Positions 17,206 through 18,111 of a stretch of DNA of 18,111 nucleotides are shown in pieces. Origin of the DNA: an uncultured beta proteobacterium (GTDB lineage Bacteria; Pseudomonadota; Gammaproteobacteria; Burkholderiales; Rhodocyclaceae). The DNA lies in the NCBI GenBank assembly GCA_903916205.1, contig CAIWVX010000059.1:1-18111 (forward strand), written 5' to 3'. The position numbers and the translations under genes were made by a program. The notes below the pieces were generated by a model, which saw nothing but the letters and a program-made list of their open reading frames with translations, was not told where the DNA came from and did not search any database. How positions within the stretch are numbered: the stretch's first letter is position 1; every line of letters begins with the position of its first letter.

Positions 17206-18111
17206 ATGTTACAGAAACTCTCTTCTTTTTCAGGTATCAAAGGGCCAATCGTCACGATCGTCATGGACGGTTATGGCATAGACAAGTCGGATGTCGGCAG
17301 CGCCATAGCCGCCGCTAAAAAGCCAACACTAGACCGGCTTTTTTCCAGCTATCCGAACATCAGCTTGCGGGCGCACGGTACGGCCGTAGGGATGCCTTCG
17401 GATGATGATATGGGTAATTCTGAAGTCGGCCACAATGCCATTGGCGCAGGTCAAGTTTATAGTCAAGGTGCCGCGCTGGTGGCGGATGCCATTGCTTCTG
17501 GTGCGCTCTGGGAAGGCTCGGCCTGGCAGCAGATTGTCGCTGGAGCCAAGGCCGGTCGCAGCGTCATTCACTTTATCGGTCTGTTTTCTGACGGCAATGT
17601 GCATAGCCACATTGACCACCTGAAAGCGATGGTGTTACGGGCCAAAGAAGAGGGCATCAAAATCGTTCGCATTCATGCGCTGTTGGATGGGCGAGATGTA
17701 CCCGAAACCAGCGCGCTCGACTATGTTGAGCCATTTGAAGCGTTCCTTGCGGAAATCAGTGTCGGTGGCTTTGATGCTCAGATTGCCTCGGGCGGCGGTC
17801 GCATGAATATCACCATGGATCGCTACGATGCCAATTGGAATATGGTCGATAAAGGTTGGCACACGCACGTACTGGGCGATGGGGATCAGTTTTCCAGTGC
17901 CTCAGTGGCGGTAAAAGAATTACGACTTAAATTTCCGGGAACCATTGATCAGGATTTGCCGCCGTTCGTCATCGCCAAAGAGGGGCGACCGCTCGGAACG
18001 ATTGAAGATGGCGACAACGTTGCTGTCGTGTCCTTACCAGACTATGTGGATGCCCTGGCGACTGAATTCACGATTCATGTCTCACCGACGTATAACGGCA
18101 CAATTCGCACA
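17206..18111 (+). CDS. gpmI: 2,3-bisphosphoglycerate-independent phosphoglycerate mutase, cut by window edge
   Basis: Mn-dependent mutase that interconverts 3- and 2-phosphoglycerate. 302 codons of the usual ~510-550 are in the window. Visible: the metal site IVMDGYGID (18-26), the phosphorylated serine in DMGNSEVGHNAIGAGQVYSQGA (69-89; S72), HFIGLFSDGNVHSHIDHL, HALLDGRDVPETSA and SGGGRMNITMDRYDANWNMVDKGW. The SGGGRM wording and the DQDLPPFVI segment resemble the plant and trypanosomatid type of the enzyme rather than that of E. coli. After GTIEDGDNV (264-272) similarity stops: the expected NFRxDR motif is missing and the frame continues as AVVSLPDYVDALATEFTI. The start ATG has AGGA about 8 bases upstream. 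Confidence 0.88.
   Translation, partial: MLQKLSSFSGIKGPIVTIVMDGYGIDKSDVGSAIAAAKKPTLDRLFSSYPNISLRAHGTAVGMPSDDDMGNSEVGHNAIGAGQVYSQGAALVADAIASGALWEGSAWQQIVAGAKAGRSVIHFIGLFSDGNVHSHIDHLKAMVLRAKEEGIKIVRIHALLDGRDVPETSALDYVEPFEAFLAEISVGGFDAQIASGGGRMNITMDRYDANWNMVDKGWHTHVLGDGDQFSSASVAVKELRLKFPGTIDQDLPPFVIAKEGRPLGTIEDGDNVAVVSLPDYVDALATEFTIHVSPTYNGTIRT

Overview
The window looks like an ordinary chromosomal segment of a betaproteobacterium. The arguments are the ilvB-ilvH-ilvC order, a sigma factor / DUF3619 / DUF3106 module that I know mainly from Betaproteobacteria, a PTR1-type pteridine reductase next to ttcA, and a betaproteobacterial style of bioB and bioC. GC content is moderate. A Nitrosomonadales or Gallionella-like lineage is possible, but I cannot fix the genus from sequence alone. 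No rRNA, tRNA, CRISPR array or intact insertion sequence was seen.

Layout. (1) 1-3164, minus strand: branched-chain amino acid operon ilvB-ilvH-ilvC, with ilvC running off the left edge. (2) 3267-4776, plus strand: a divergent three-gene unit of an ECF-like sigma factor (apparently starting at CTG), a DUF3619 membrane protein (possible sigma regulator) and a secreted DUF3106 protein. (3) 4777-5504: non-coding stretch that holds the decayed 3' end of an MFS transporter gene on the minus strand. (4) 5505-8049, plus strand: pteridine reductase, ttcA (tRNA 2-thiocytidine) and a TSUP/TauE-SafE permease. (5) 8055-10452, minus strand: a tight unit rapZ, NusG-domain-II protein, Gx-transporter-family membrane protein, ubiX. 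(6) 10453-11537: intergenic DNA with a short orphan reading frame, then a Phd/YefM-VapC toxin-antitoxin pair with an inverted repeat in front. (7) 11665-14399, plus strand: gltX and a MidA/NDUFAF7-type methyltransferase. (8) 14457-15173, minus strand: comF-like phosphoribosyltransferase. (9) 15252-18111, plus strand: bioB, bioC and the start of a cofactor-independent phosphoglycerate mutase gene, cut by the right edge.

Most of the window is core metabolism and RNA modification. The points that deserve a second look are the CTG start of the sigma factor, the MFS relic, a strong Shine-Dalgarno followed by AUG-UAA upstream of ilvC, the rapZ/NusG-II/Gx/ubiX cluster, an intergenic 24-base near-repeat, and a sharp loss of family similarity in the last 90 bases inside the phosphoglycerate mutase frame, which may be a contig-end chimera. 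I did not find convincing evidence for a wholly new multi-gene system.
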